Assembly: GCA_949987705.1 (NCBI GenBank)
Contig: OX465281.1
Coordinates: 167,724,516-167,788,515 of the forward strand
Direction: 5' to 3'
Length of the DNA stretch: 64,000 bases
DNA from: Thereva unica
Taxonomy: Eukaryota > Arthropoda > Insecta > Diptera > Therevidae
Shown here: piece by piece, positions 42,278 through 52,990 of the stretch
Numbering within the stretch: the first letter of the stretch is position 1
Layout: each line of letters starts with the position of its first letter
The notes under the pieces: generated by a model
The model's input: the letters and a program-made list of their open reading frames with translations, nothing else
What the model was told of the DNA's origin: nothing
Databases searched by the model: none
Position numbers and translations under genes: made by a program

Positions 42278-42865
42278 GGGATGGGCTAATAGGATCGGGC
42301 CTATCAAGCCAAGAAGTTATCGTGTCCAGGGCTGCATGGCAGTTAGTAGGTTTGGCGCTGTCGTTGAACGATCTCCTTTGGGCACCGGGCGTACTCAGTT
42401 GTGTAATGCCTTATTCTGATATCGAGGCTCTGTCAGGATGAACCTTCCCTTCCTTCCATATTCATGGGACTTTTGCGGACCAATTAGGCTAAAGAGGACA
42501 AAGGCAAGGAGGGCCAGAGGGGAATTAAGCCCCACGGAGCGCACCCGATCCCCGCTTTCGTGAGCTCCTTCCCTACAGACAAAACAAAGGTAGGAGGGCG
42601 GCATAGAGCCGGAGTAGCCAAGAAGCAGACCTAGAGAGTCGCCGCTCTGCCCAAAGTATCTGGACCCGCCAGAAAATTAGCAGCACCAGCTCCCTAGAAG
42701 AAGGAAAACAATAAAAAAAGGAGAGCGGAGCATGCTCGAGCCCGTTCTCGTGAACCCCTTCCGAAAAGACCGAAGGCAGGACTGCGGAAGCTTGAACAGT
42801 CAAGTGTAAGCGACAAGCCACTAGGCAGGCTGTTGAGTTTTGGAATTCACCCTTTTAAAAAAGTA
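42278..42865. other. GC-rich unidentified segment, unit 2
   Basis: Second copy of the segment at 39505-40085, with only a few substitutions. No gene recognised. Confidence 0.4.
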
Positions 42866-43299
42866 AAGTCCAGTAAAGAAAAAAAAAATTAAAAAAATCA
42901 GTGACCGTAATACAAATGTGAAATCTTTTATTTTGCATGTTTTCACGTTTTAGATTCCTTTGCTCAATTAATATTAAAAGCGTCCTAAAACTTGAATGCA
43001 AATTTCAATTTGGCAATCTATATTGAACTCGCCCGAAACGGGTAGACCGATTTTTATGATATTTTTATTTTTTGTGTATATTTGGTAGGTCTGAGAATAG
43101 GTCGTAGGGCATTTTCTATATCCTCAACTTAAAGGAACAGCTGAAAAATCTAATAAATCGGTAATTTTGGGAATTTTCATTTCAGTTTAGTTTCAAGGCT
43201 TCATGACAACTTATTGCTTGACAGCTTCGTAAATGTAACATGGTCATTAAATTTAATCATTCCATTTATTAACAATTTCAAATTTACCAGCTGTCATAT

Positions 43300-43725
43300 T
43301 CAATATACTGTTAGATCCATGGCGGTCATCTCAAGAGGGCGGATTACCACTTGCTCCTTCAATATGGGTATCAAATGAAAGGGTAAGATAAGTAGAACAC
43401 AATAAGCAATGTAGTATACTTAATATACCGTTAGATCCATGGCGGCAGTCTCAAGAGGGTGGGATTACAACTTTCTTCACAAACCCCTCGAAATGGGTAT
43501 CAAATGAAAGGGTATGCTAAGTATAATACAATAAGCAAAATAGTATGCTCAATATGCCGTTAGATCTATGGCGGCCATATCAAGAGGGCAGATCACCACT
43601 TTCTTCAAAACGCCCTCGATATGGGTATCAAATGAAAGGGTATGATAAGTAGAATACAATAACCAAGGTAGTATACTCAATATACCGTTAGATACATGAC
43701 GGCCATGGCGGAGCATCACTTGAGT
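43300..43725 (+). repeat. Satellite-like array, 120-129-bp monomers with GGTATCAAATGAAAGG
   Basis: About 3.5 monomers. GTTAGATCCATGGCGG-type words recur near 43310, 43430, 43559 and 43687, and ATGGGTATCAAATGAAAGGG recurs between them, followed by GATAAGTAGAATACAATAA. The same ATGGGTATCAAATGAAAGG and ATGGCGGCC words recur at 49719-50040, so this is a dispersed satellite family. Confidence 0.85.
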
Positions 43726-45387
43726 ACGGCTAAACCGGCTGATTTTGTTTGTTGTTTTCGTTATTGTGAGGACAACGTTCATATGAAGTGAAAAATAATT
43801 TTGAATTAAAACTTTCTATTACTCCAGCCAGTTAATATATGGGAACATCCTACTTTTCGAAACCAAGTTAAGAATTAAATTAATGAAGTTATTGGTAAAA
43901 ATTATAAATATAAAATTATAATATAAAGCGTTTCCTATATTCTAATTTTATTAATACTGCAATTTTTCGTTAGTGCCTTGTTTCGATAGTAATATACATA
44001 TATGTATAGGCTTTTTTCAATAGTACTATACACTAGCAGCACTTCCGGCACTCGAAATTCGAACTTTTATAGGAATAATTGGTTTTTCGTTGATGGTTGT
44101 GTTGGTTAATTTTAAATATTTTAACTTTCGTGGTTTTAACAAAATAAATAGGTAATTTTAGTCATACATCATCCAGCCGTGTTTTTTTAATGAACTATAT
44201 ATAGTACAGTGCAATTAGTAAATCAAATTGCATTTCATGATGTACAAAGATTTTTTTTTGGAATTTGTTCGGGTACATCTGACAATGTTAAAACCAAGTT
44301 TGTGGGGTCGCAGTGTGATGGAAAAAGCCGCCATCTTTTAAAAGAGGTGGAGGTCGTTTATACCAAATAACTCGGTTGCGTGCAATGATAGCTGAAAATG
44401 ATCAATACAAAGTCATTAGAGAATAAAATTATCTACAAAATGAGCCCTTAACGAGGTCTGTAAGTTAATTTGGCTCAAAGTTATGGCCGCTCAAAGTTTG
44501 AACTTGTTCGGGTGGTTGAGGTTGAATGCAGTTTTTTGCGATTAACTCGTAAGATATTAATTTGGGTGGGTTAATGCCGATTACCAAACTTATAGTGCTA
44601 GTGATTACCTTTAGAATAAGCCCTTAGTCATCGTTCTCGCTTGTATAGTTTGCGAGTTATCCAACGCCAAATTTCGCACTTCACGTGCCTGAAATAACTG
44701 ATAACGCAATTTTTTTTGAATATCTCCTTAACGGTTGCTCATATGAAAAAGGAGTAAACAGCAGAAATACGGGTATTAAAATATCTTTCAAATGGGCTAT
44801 TGCCCGAAACTCTATGTCGTTTCATGTCCGCAACATAACGGGTGAAAAGTCAACAGCGAAGGTTGTGACACTTCTCGACGAATAACTCGCTTCCAGCCAG
44901 TTTCGCGTGTCGGATGAATTAGAATTTTATGTAACCCCCTAAATTATCTATATTTTGGGTTATTTAACTACTTTGGAAAATTATAATAATGGGAAATAGT
45001 AGCTAAGAATCATCATTTTCGCGAAAACTAAAGCACTCCCTTTCAATATATCATATATTTTTTATTTCGATAAATCTTTAATATAAACAATACTGTGAGT
45101 ACTTTTTTTGTGGGAGAATACCTTCATCTTCATGTTGACGGTCGAGACACTTCTTAGTAATTTCCCACTTTCTTTTTCTTTTCTTGCACTGCTCCTCTTA
45201 AAAATGATTGCACCACCTTTCCTTAAACAGCTTTCACTTGACCTTCACTTAAGTCTCTTTGCACACGTTATGTTTCCCGGATTCCAAAGACAGTCTCGTC
45301 AGAAAGTTTTACCTAACATTTCACATTTTATTATTTTCCTCATCTGAGGCAGTCTCATCAAAAACTTTACTTTTAGAACCTCGAAAA
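43726..45387. other. Non-coding interval
   Basis: No gene recognised. Short frames at 44685-44885 and 45108-45347 lack domains. The text-like stretch at 44270-44900 contains repeated words such as AACTCG and GTTTGCGAGTTAT but no clear repeat unit. Confidence 0.4.
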
Positions 45388-46325
45388 TGATGATTCCTGG
45401 AGAGCTGATGGACCTGCAATCTGGTTGCTTTGGATATCTCCAAGGCTTTTGATAGAGTTTGGCACTAATCCTTGTTCGCTTAATCGACTCACTTTTACTG
45501 AAGTGGATTGAGAGTTTCCTTTCCGGCCGTTCATTAAGGTAGTATTGGATGGCGTCAAATCTGAACCCCACCCTATCTCTTCGGAGGTCCCCCAAGAGTC
45601 AATTTTATCACCGGCTCTTTTTCTTATCTTTATAAATGACCTACTTTCGATCCCCTCCAACCCACTTCTCAGCTTCGCTGACGACGGTACCCTACGTTAC
45701 TCTTACAGCCACGATACAAGACAGGCTCATGCCAGATCCTGTCTTTATGAACGTGAATTAATGTCCAATTCTAATAATAACGACATTAATCTCATTCTAG
45801 AGCGGGGAAAAAAGAATCGTGTCGAATTCAACTCAACTAAAACTAAGTGTTTCGAAAAAAAGCTCAACACCTCACCATCCTTAACAGTGGATGACGTTAA
45901 ACCGCCTGCTCCACCATCGACCCCTTGAGCAACCGTAGGAATGTAGCAGCACTGACAAAATTTTATCGCTACTATCATAGGGACTGTTCCTCCGGAAATA
46001 AACGCTCTTCTGCCTCCACGGCAATCTTATAAACGCAACACCAGATTAGCCCACTCGTCTCATTCCCTCTACCTGCAACTCCCCCTTTCACGCACTCAAC
46101 AAGATATGAATTCGTTTGTAAATAGAACAACTCGACTGTGGAATAATCTCTCGCAGTCAGTATTTCCGGTCTCATACAACATCCAAGAGTTCCAACGCAG
46201 GGTTCATCGTCACCTTCTCCAACACTCCTTCGAACCCTCATAACCCTTAACCTATTCCCTCCCCCCGTACTAAGCTTGCTGCTAGACATTGCACCATGAC
46301 GATAAACAACATGACGGGCTGGTAG
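45388..46325 (+). mobile_element. Family A retrotransposon, copy 6, 5' part (split by hAT)
   Basis: Decayed ORF2 begins at about TCTGGTTGCTTTGGATATCTC. Frameshifts follow, then a readable 45545-45900 stretch with LSPALFLIFINDLLSIPSNP and FADDGT. An internal deletion joins VDDVK directly to the PPAPPSTP/STIDP region (about 350 bases missing). The C-terminal coding part and 3' UTR follow. The 3' UTR is interrupted at GGGCTGGTAG by the hAT element and resumes at 48110. Confidence 0.85.
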
Positions 46326-48101
46326 CAGTGTTGGAACTTCTGCTACAACTGTAGTAGATTTACTACATTTTAACTCTCAGAAAATTCTGCTACATTTATT
46401 TCCCATTTGCTACACTTCCAAACTTCCAAACAATAGTGCCGTGTTCACAATGTTAAAGTGCTAATTTTGCTATGTGCACAGTGTTGAAGTGAATTTTCGG
46501 ACACAATTTAAAAAATGTCAATATCAGCTGTTACATTAAAAAAATATTCACTAAAGAAATTGCCAACAGAATTCTCGATCTTTAGTAAAACTTGATTTGA
46601 CTGGACTTTACATAATTTTAAATTCAAATTTACTTAATTTTTAAGTAAAGTCCGATAAAATTTGGCGAGATTTCTGTTAACTGAATTTTAGTTCAGACTA
46701 TTTCTTTCGGAAAAAATATGTAAGTGCTGCCATCTAATGAACCCGAATGAGAAAAAACGGAAAATTCGATTTTAATTAATCCAATTTTCACAAATTGTGC
46801 ACTCGCAAAGCTCTCAAATGACTTTTGTCGCAATAATTTTTTTATTTTTAAAATATTTTATGATTTTCAATAGAAAATAAGTAACATAAATAACCTACTT
46901 TGGTACTATAATTCTTCTTGTTCATTAGTGTGAGAACCAGATGTCACTTGCTTATTCCGAATTTCCGAAATTTGAGTGTTGAAGTTGAAGTACAGCCAAC
47001 TTTAACTGATGTTCTCAAATTTTGACTTGAGATGGAAATAGAGAATTAGGCGGTGGAATGAGCGGGACGAAACATAAAATAAATCCACTTTCTCATTGTG
47101 CACGAGGCATAGTACTGCAACTAAAATCTTAAAATTTTTAAGAGATAAGAAGAATTTTGTTTACTTTTATTTAAACAACGATGCGATATATTTCGGACTA
47201 GAATTTGAAAAATATATTTCTGAAGATGGTTCAAGCACAAATTTAGAGAGCATTTCGGAATTTCGTAAAAATATGCTGAATTATTATATAGAATTTTGCA
47301 ACCAACTTAAGAAAAGGTTCAATGCTGATTACAAAAAGTTCTACCTTCTGACCTTTTTAAATCCAAAAAAAATTGCTTCCGGTGAATTACCTTCTATTGT
47401 GAGATTATTTAATGAATTCCCATATAGTACAATCAGTTTAGAAACTTTGAATGCGCAATGGAGGAGCTTAATAGGAGAAAAAGATATAATTGAAAAATGT
47501 GAAAATGAAAATGTTGCTAAGTTCTGGATCAATTTAAGCAATGTTAAAAATGGGATAAACGAAGAAATTTACAAGGAATTAGCAGATTATATGTTAGACT
47601 TGTGCACCCTTCCTCACAGCAGCGCAGCTGCGGAGAGGAAGTTCTCTGACCTCAAATTTATAAAAGATTTTAAAAGAAATTTATTACAAACGGAGACTAT
47701 CAATAACTTAATGCTCTGCAAAAGAATTAATTAAAGATGAATGTATTTTTGAGCCAACACAAGATTTACTTAATTATGCAGCTAAATTCACATTTTGCGA
47801 CGGTAACTACAAATGAAAAATTAATTATATCGCTGGAATATATAAATATCCGTTAGTTCCAAAAAAGCGCATTTACTTGAACATTTTGAAAAGTGCGCTT
47901 TTTGTTTCTTATATTGAATTATTTATTTTTACAAAATACTGTTTGTTATGAAAAAAAGGGTATATTTCTGTTAAAAATTATGAATTTATGTTTATTTATG
48001 TTTTTGTTAATAAAACCGTTACTTCACTACATTTATTTTTAATCTACTACATTTTTTTTACTGATTTACTACATTCCTTCCCTTCACAAGTTCCAACACT
48101 G
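46326..48101. mobile_element. hAT transposon, 1,776 bp, with 8-bp target duplication
   Basis: Perfect 14-bp inverted ends, CAGTGTTGGAACTT and its complement, are flanked by GCTGGTAG at 46318-46325 and 48102-48109. Subterminal CTACATT-type words (TGCTACATTT, CTACTACATT, TTTACTACATT) cluster within about 110 bases of both ends, as expected for hAT transposase binding sites. The element encodes only a C-terminal transposase piece and carries the ~450-bp repeat also seen at 9371-9820. It inserted into the 3' UTR of family A copy 6. Confidence 0.92.
47096..47734 (+). pseudogene. hAT transposase C-terminal fragment
   Basis: A 212-codon frame ending with LCTLPHSSAAAERKFSDLKF and KRNLLQTETINNLMLCKR. 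This is the hAT C-terminal dimerisation region (typically 'PxSSAxxERxFS'). No upstream BED finger or complete RNase H-like catalytic core is present, and the frame has no ATG at its start (first in-frame initiator-like codon is GTG). The element is therefore an internally deleted derivative that depends on a transposase from elsewhere. Confidence 0.75.
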
Positions 48102-48109
48102 GCTGGTAG

Positions 48110-48155
48110 TACGAAGGGTGATTTCTGAGCTTAGCACTGCCACATAAAAAAAAAA
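48110..48155 (+). mobile_element. Family A copy 6, 3' terminus after the hAT insertion
   Basis: TACGAAGGGTGATTTCTGAG, CTTAGCACTGCCACAT and the A tail complete the 3' UTR interrupted at 46325. The continuity across the hAT element proves the order of insertions. Confidence 0.9.
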
Positions 48156-48185
48156 TCAACAACCCAACGGAAAGAAAATCTCTTA

Positions 48186-49026
48186 TAGCCTTATGACACT
48201 GGCTTCATCGTAGGCTGAAAATACTGCCTTGGCTAGGCTGAAAACTGAAAGCAAAAATTTAAATGAGATTTTCCCATATGTAAGAGTGAGAGGAATATAC
48301 TCAAACTTTTCTTGGCTGAATTTTAAGTGTTATAAAAACTCTAGAAAACTGTTATAAAAAGCATAGGAAAAGAATGAAATTCATGTTTTTTTTCTATGCT
48401 TTTTATAACAGTTTGCTACATCTCTAGACTTTTTATAACAGTGAGTGAGAATCAAAATAAATTGAAGTAATAAATTGAAGTAATAAATTGAAATAATTAT
48501 AATTGAAGTGGCAGCAAATATAATTGAAGTGAGAATAAATAATATCTTATTGAAGGGTAAATTTTTATAATTGGGGCTCCGGAGTAAAATCCCTTGTATT
48601 GAAAGTAATAAACAAAAAATCTCACTTGAAGAAATAAACAGAGACCTAAAAAATCTCCATGTATAGAAGGATTTAATAATCGGGAAACTCAACGGTGTGA
48701 AACAAGGACTCAGGTCAAACAAGATTTTTTATTGAGGTAGCAAATTGAAAGGAAGAGAACAAAGAATTTTAATTTACCTAATGTTGACCATGTTTAATAT
48801 TAAATACAATAAATTTCAATTAATTTAATTTTAATCATAATAAATTTTAATATTTCAAATATTTCCAACGGATTTCTTATCCCCTCACAACTATCTGTTA
48901 TAATAATCAGGTAACAGCTCTTACTCTCACATGCTATCTCTGTCCCACAGTATAACAGATTTCGTCATTTTCAGCCTAGCCAAGGCAGCATTTTCAGCCT
49001 ACGATAAAGCCAGTGTCATAGGGCTA
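48186..49026. mobile_element. TTA-flanked inverted-repeat element (841 bp)
   Basis: Ends TAGCCTTATGACACTGGCTT and (reverse-complemented right end) TAGCCCTATGACACTGGCTT continue for about 60 bp through GTAGGCTGAAAA and TGCCTTGGCTAGGCTGAAAA. TTA flanks both sides (48183-48185 and 49027-49029). A 3-bp TTA duplication suggests PIF/Harbinger. No transposase is encoded. The interior holds a perfect hairpin at 48346-48414. Confidence 0.7.
48346..48414. repeat. Perfect 21-bp hairpin with 27-base loop
   Basis: AAACTGTTATAAAAAGCATAG (48346-48366) is exactly complementary to 48394-48414. Weaker complementary words (GTTATAAAAACTCTAG upstream, CTCTAGACTTTTTATAAC downstream) extend the structure. Confidence 0.85.
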
Positions 49027-49379
49027 TTAGAGAGACAAAACCCGACCAAACATCCTGGAAAAGGTACAAACTTAGGCCATCATGCCTATTTAAAAAACTG
49101 GCGCAAATACGATTGACAAATTAATTTATATTAAATTACTTCACAATAGCAAAAGTTATCAACAAAAATAAAAAATATGATTCTAGGGTGTATTCGCACA
49201 AGTTACGTGTAAAAAAAGAATAAAATGAATCTAATGGTAATTGTCCATAAAATCGGATGCAACCAGACTTATCAAACAAACTTTCTCAAAGATCTAAGCA
49301 AGTAACTAAAAGCATCGCTCTGGGACTTTTATATGGTTATTTATGTACATGATTTTAAAACGAAATCACGCATTTTTAA

Positions 49380-50045
49380 ATTTTTTGTCTGTCTGTATGT
49401 CTGTATGTCTGTCTGTCTGTTTGTTCGGGCTAATCTCGGAAATGGCTAATCCGATTGGGATGGGACTTTCACTGGAAGATTCAGTATTTTGGTGGGCATG
49501 TTTTTATTTATATGCGCTATCTGTATATTAGCTCTACCTGTATGTATGTATGTATGTAGACAAATCTTGAAAATTGTTTTTGACCCACTTCCATATAACT
49601 GATCAGCTTCAAATTTTGCACACATGTACAATTCAAGTGACAATGCAATCTGACCATTTAATAAAAAAAATCAAGATGGCCGTTTCAAGATGGCGGCCGA
49701 ATTTCGCAATTTTGCTCGCTGACCGCCGACATGGGTATCAAATGAAAGGGAATGATAAGTATAATATAATTACCTATTTGGTGTCATTCCAAATTCAAAA
49801 TAGCGGCCGGAACAAAATGGCGGCCAAAACAGATGGCGCATTTCTTTTTTATTTACATAACGATGGGTATGGGTATCAAATGAAAGGATATGACAAGTAG
49901 AATACTATTAGCTGGGTGGAGTATTTCCAAATTCAAAATGGCAGCCAACACAAAATGGCGGACTACATTTTTTTACAACGCTCTCGGTATGGATACCAAA
50001 TAAAAGTGTATGATGAGTAGAGTAGAGTAAGCTGGGTGACCTCAT
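49380..50045 (+). repeat. TGTC microsatellite plus satellite relative of 43300-43725
   Basis: A (TGTC/TGTA)n tract at about 49386-49422 is followed by TTCGGGCTAATCTCGGAAAT. From 49719 three diverged monomers carry GGGTATCAAATGAAAGG or GGATACCAAATAAAAG, GATAAGTA-type words and AAATTCAAAATGGCGGCC-type words. The same word pair occurs in the 43-kb array. Confidence 0.7.
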
Positions 50046-50205
50046 TTTAAATATTGGTCAACACAAAATAACCGAAGATATATAATAAACTAAAAGGTAG
50101 AAAACCAAAAATATAGTTTAAAAAACTTAAAAATATGATTTTGTTTAAAAATGAACTAAAAAGTAAAAACTTATGTTGAATGCTAAAGCCAGTATATATA
50201 ATATA

Positions 50206-52990
50206 GGGGAAAGTGGGGAATTGTGAGACGTGGGGAATCGTGAGACAGGGCTGTGGATTGCGCATGCGTCGACGGAGACATATGGAAACAGCTGATATTG
50301 TTTCTCCTCGATCGTACGTCATATTTGCAATAGCATTTGTTCAGTGTACGCGAGTGTATGCGGCTTGGTGACAGTGACTCGAAAATCGCGCCCTCCAAAG
50401 TGTTTTCGCGCTCTTCTGTGTGCCCGTGTTTCAAAAGCTTTGTTTTAAGTTACATTCAGGTAAATATGCTATTTTTCCTCGTTGGGCTTTTGCCTCTCAA
50501 CACACACAATACATTTTGGATGAAAAGTCTCTCAGTCGTTTACACTCCGCTATATTGCAAAACATAGCTTGTGGGGAATCGTGAGACACTTTTAGTGGGG
50601 AATTGTGAGACACTTGATATCAGTGTTTTTCGATGCAGTAGCACAGCTGGGAGGGACGTAATATAACGTGTAAACGTGAGAGACGTAATATTAAATTCCG
50701 CACGTACCCTTACATCCTTTTTGACTTGTTGTAGTCTTGACTCTTTTCCGTTTTGCAGCCAGCATGCCGCGTTACTACGCAAAAAAAGGAGAGAAAATTG
50801 ACTATGTTGCTGTTTTGGAGGGAATAAGGCAGATTGTAGTCCACAATAATTCCATTCGGCCAGTCGCTCAATCGTGCAAACTAGCGCCTGCAAGTCTAGC
50901 ACGATACGTCTCAAAGGTCAAAGCAGCTGGTATTGACGTTTCAACGGCTACCGACGAAGTTATCATCGGATTTATTAAATCAATCACCGTTCCAGCTGCA
51001 AAAACAGTGAGTAAATACCCGTTGAGAGATCCAAGCCGAAAAATTGTCTACTCACTCACTCACTCACGGAAGATCTCGTATCTCATACTTTCGATTTCAT
51101 TTCTTTTCCAGATTTTCAGTCCTGAACAAGAGCAGATGCTCATGAAGTACGTCTTGAAAGCGAGTGATGTTTACTACGGGCTAAGCATTTCCGAACTGAA
51201 AGCACTGGCATTCCAATTCGCCAAATCCATCCAATGCAGCTATCCTGAATCCTGGAATAAAAATCATGAAGCAAGCAAAGACTGATATTATTCGTTTATG
51301 AGTAGGAATTCACAATTGTCTTTGAGAACACCGGAGCAAATTAGTCAAAATCGTGCAAAAGCTTTCTGCAAGGAGAACGTTGATGCGTTTTTTGAGAATT
51401 TTCGTTCCGTTCTTGATGCAACGACTTTCGAAGCCCATAGAATATGGAACATGGACGAAACAGGCCTGCCAACTGTTCCGTCGAAAGTAACAAAAATTAT
51501 TGCTAGAAAAGGGCGAAAACGGATCGGTAGCTCTACCTCTGCAGAAAGGGCAACGAATGTGTCAATGGCGTTAGCTGTGAACGCAACTGGAGCATCGATT
51601 CCTCCCTTTTTTATTTTTCCAAGAAACAAAATGAAGGCGGTTTACATGACACACGCGTCGCACGGTGCGGATGCAGTCGCCAATGGCAGCGGGTGGATGA
51701 CATCAGAAGTCTTTTTGAAGTACATGGAACACTTCATAAAATATTCAGGTGCACGTGCCGGCTCACCAACGCTTCTACTTCTCGACAATCACGCATCGCA
51801 TCTGTCCATTGACGCCATTGACATGGCAATCGCAAACGACATTACAATGTTATCTTTTCCACCTCATTGCACTCACAGGATGCAACCACTCGACATTACT
51901 GTTTTTGGGCCATTAAAAACCATGTACGCGAAGCAGCATGATGATTGGAAACGAGCCAACATGAATGTCATTTTCGAGCTACATCATGTGCCACTAATCC
52001 TCGAAAAATGTCTTGATGTCGCAGTTACGCCGAAGAACATAAAGGCGGGTTTCAAGGCCTCTGGTATTTTTCCCTTTGATGCAAATGCTTTCACCGAAGT
52101 AGACTTCGTTGCATCTCAACTCAGTGGCGAAAATCAATCTACTGACGATGACAATGAAGAAGGAGACAACCAACGCCGCATCATTATAACAGCTGCTGAT
52201 ATCTCTGTTGCGCATGAAGAAGTCACAACAAGTGAATCCTCGGCAGTGGCCAGCACCTCCGGTATCGCTTCTCACGCTGACGCGTTGGTACGAGTTGGTC
52301 CTCTGAAAATGGGGGAGCCAAAAAAAAAGTCTAATCGTGGTCGAAAGCCAATGAAAACGGCGATTTTAACGTCACCCGAAGTATTGACGAATTTGCGGGA
52401 GAAAGCAAAGTTGAAGGAGAAGGCTGCGAAGAAGCAAGGACCGCCGCCGAAAAAAAGACGAATTTCACGAAGGACAAATCGGAAGCTACAACTCTCATCA
52501 GCCGAAGAGAAAGATATAGACTTCTGTATTATTTGCTACGAAGATATGCCGGCCAAATTAACAAAAAACAATTCGACGAAATGCATTGAATGCGGCCGTG
52601 AAGTTCATGCAAAATGCGTCACTGTGTCGAGCAATGTTTTCACGTGCAAAAATTGTGAAAGTGACTGAATTTTCCTTTCATTTCTTTTCAATATTATTGC
52701 TATAAACATTTCTTTAACTCCAATAAAGTTTTTGGCTTGAAAGTGTTGACTTTTAATTAGATTTACGCAGTGTCTCACAATTCCCCACCATTTTTCGAAA
52801 ACACGAAAATGACACTTTTTTTCAAGGTCGTGCGAATTTTCATAAAAAAATTATATGTTGAATCGGTAAAAGCCAGAAGTTTCGTATTTAGTTATAGTTA
52901 ACGTGACACTTTACAGATTTGAAAAATCTTTTTTTTCTGTGGAGATATCGTGCAAAAATGATGTGTGTCTCACAATTCCCCACTTTCCCC
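50206..52990 (+). mobile_element. pogo/Tigger-like DNA transposon, 2,785 bp, complete
   Basis: Perfect 24-bp inverted ends start GGGGAAAGTGGGGAATTGTG and are flanked by TA (50204-50205 and 52991-52992). Additional GTGGGGAATYGTGAGAC copies occur near the left end (50230, 50573, 50598) and right end (52768), probably transposase-binding sites. The element contains one two-exon transposase gene and an AATAAA signal at 52722. The TA duplication and DDE_1/CENP-B-type protein place it in the pogo group of Tc1/mariner. Confidence 0.9.
50764..52668 (+). pseudogene. pogo-like DDE transposase with PHD-like finger, one nonsense codon
   Basis: Exon 1 (50764-51006, from ATG of MPRYYAKKGEK) encodes an N-terminal helix-turn-helix (NNSIRPVAQSCKLAPASLAR). 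A 105-base intron with GTGAGT and TTTTCCAG borders (51007-51111) happens to stay open. Exon 2 (51112-52668) has a CENP-B-like segment, then an in-frame TGA at 51283-51285 where related proteins have Trp (KDWxxSF). It then runs 456 codons from the Met at 51298. The catalytic triad there is Asp53 (WNMDETG), Asp163 (LLLDNHASH) and Asp199 (QPLDITVFGPLK), spacing DD35D. A basic stretch follows and a C-terminal Cys/His cluster (CIICYED, CIECGREVHAKC, CKNC) resembles a PHD/RING finger. Apart from the TGA it is intact. Confidence 0.88.

Larger units (their letters stand above)
40333..43120 (+). repeat. 2.8-kb tandem duplication, unit 2
   Basis: Second copy of 37525-40332. Differences include a ~35-base deletion near 40980, a ~27-base insertion with TCTTTTATTTTGCATG at about 42920, a longer poly-C tract at 42160-42173, and restored A7 in the RT frame. 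The retrotransposon copy inside was duplicated, not independently inserted. Confidence 0.9.

Noticed and set aside
51007..51111. Treating the stretch as coding because it is open in frame
   Set aside because: It has a GTGAGT donor and a TTTTCCAG acceptor, is a multiple of three by chance, and its translation is low-complexity.
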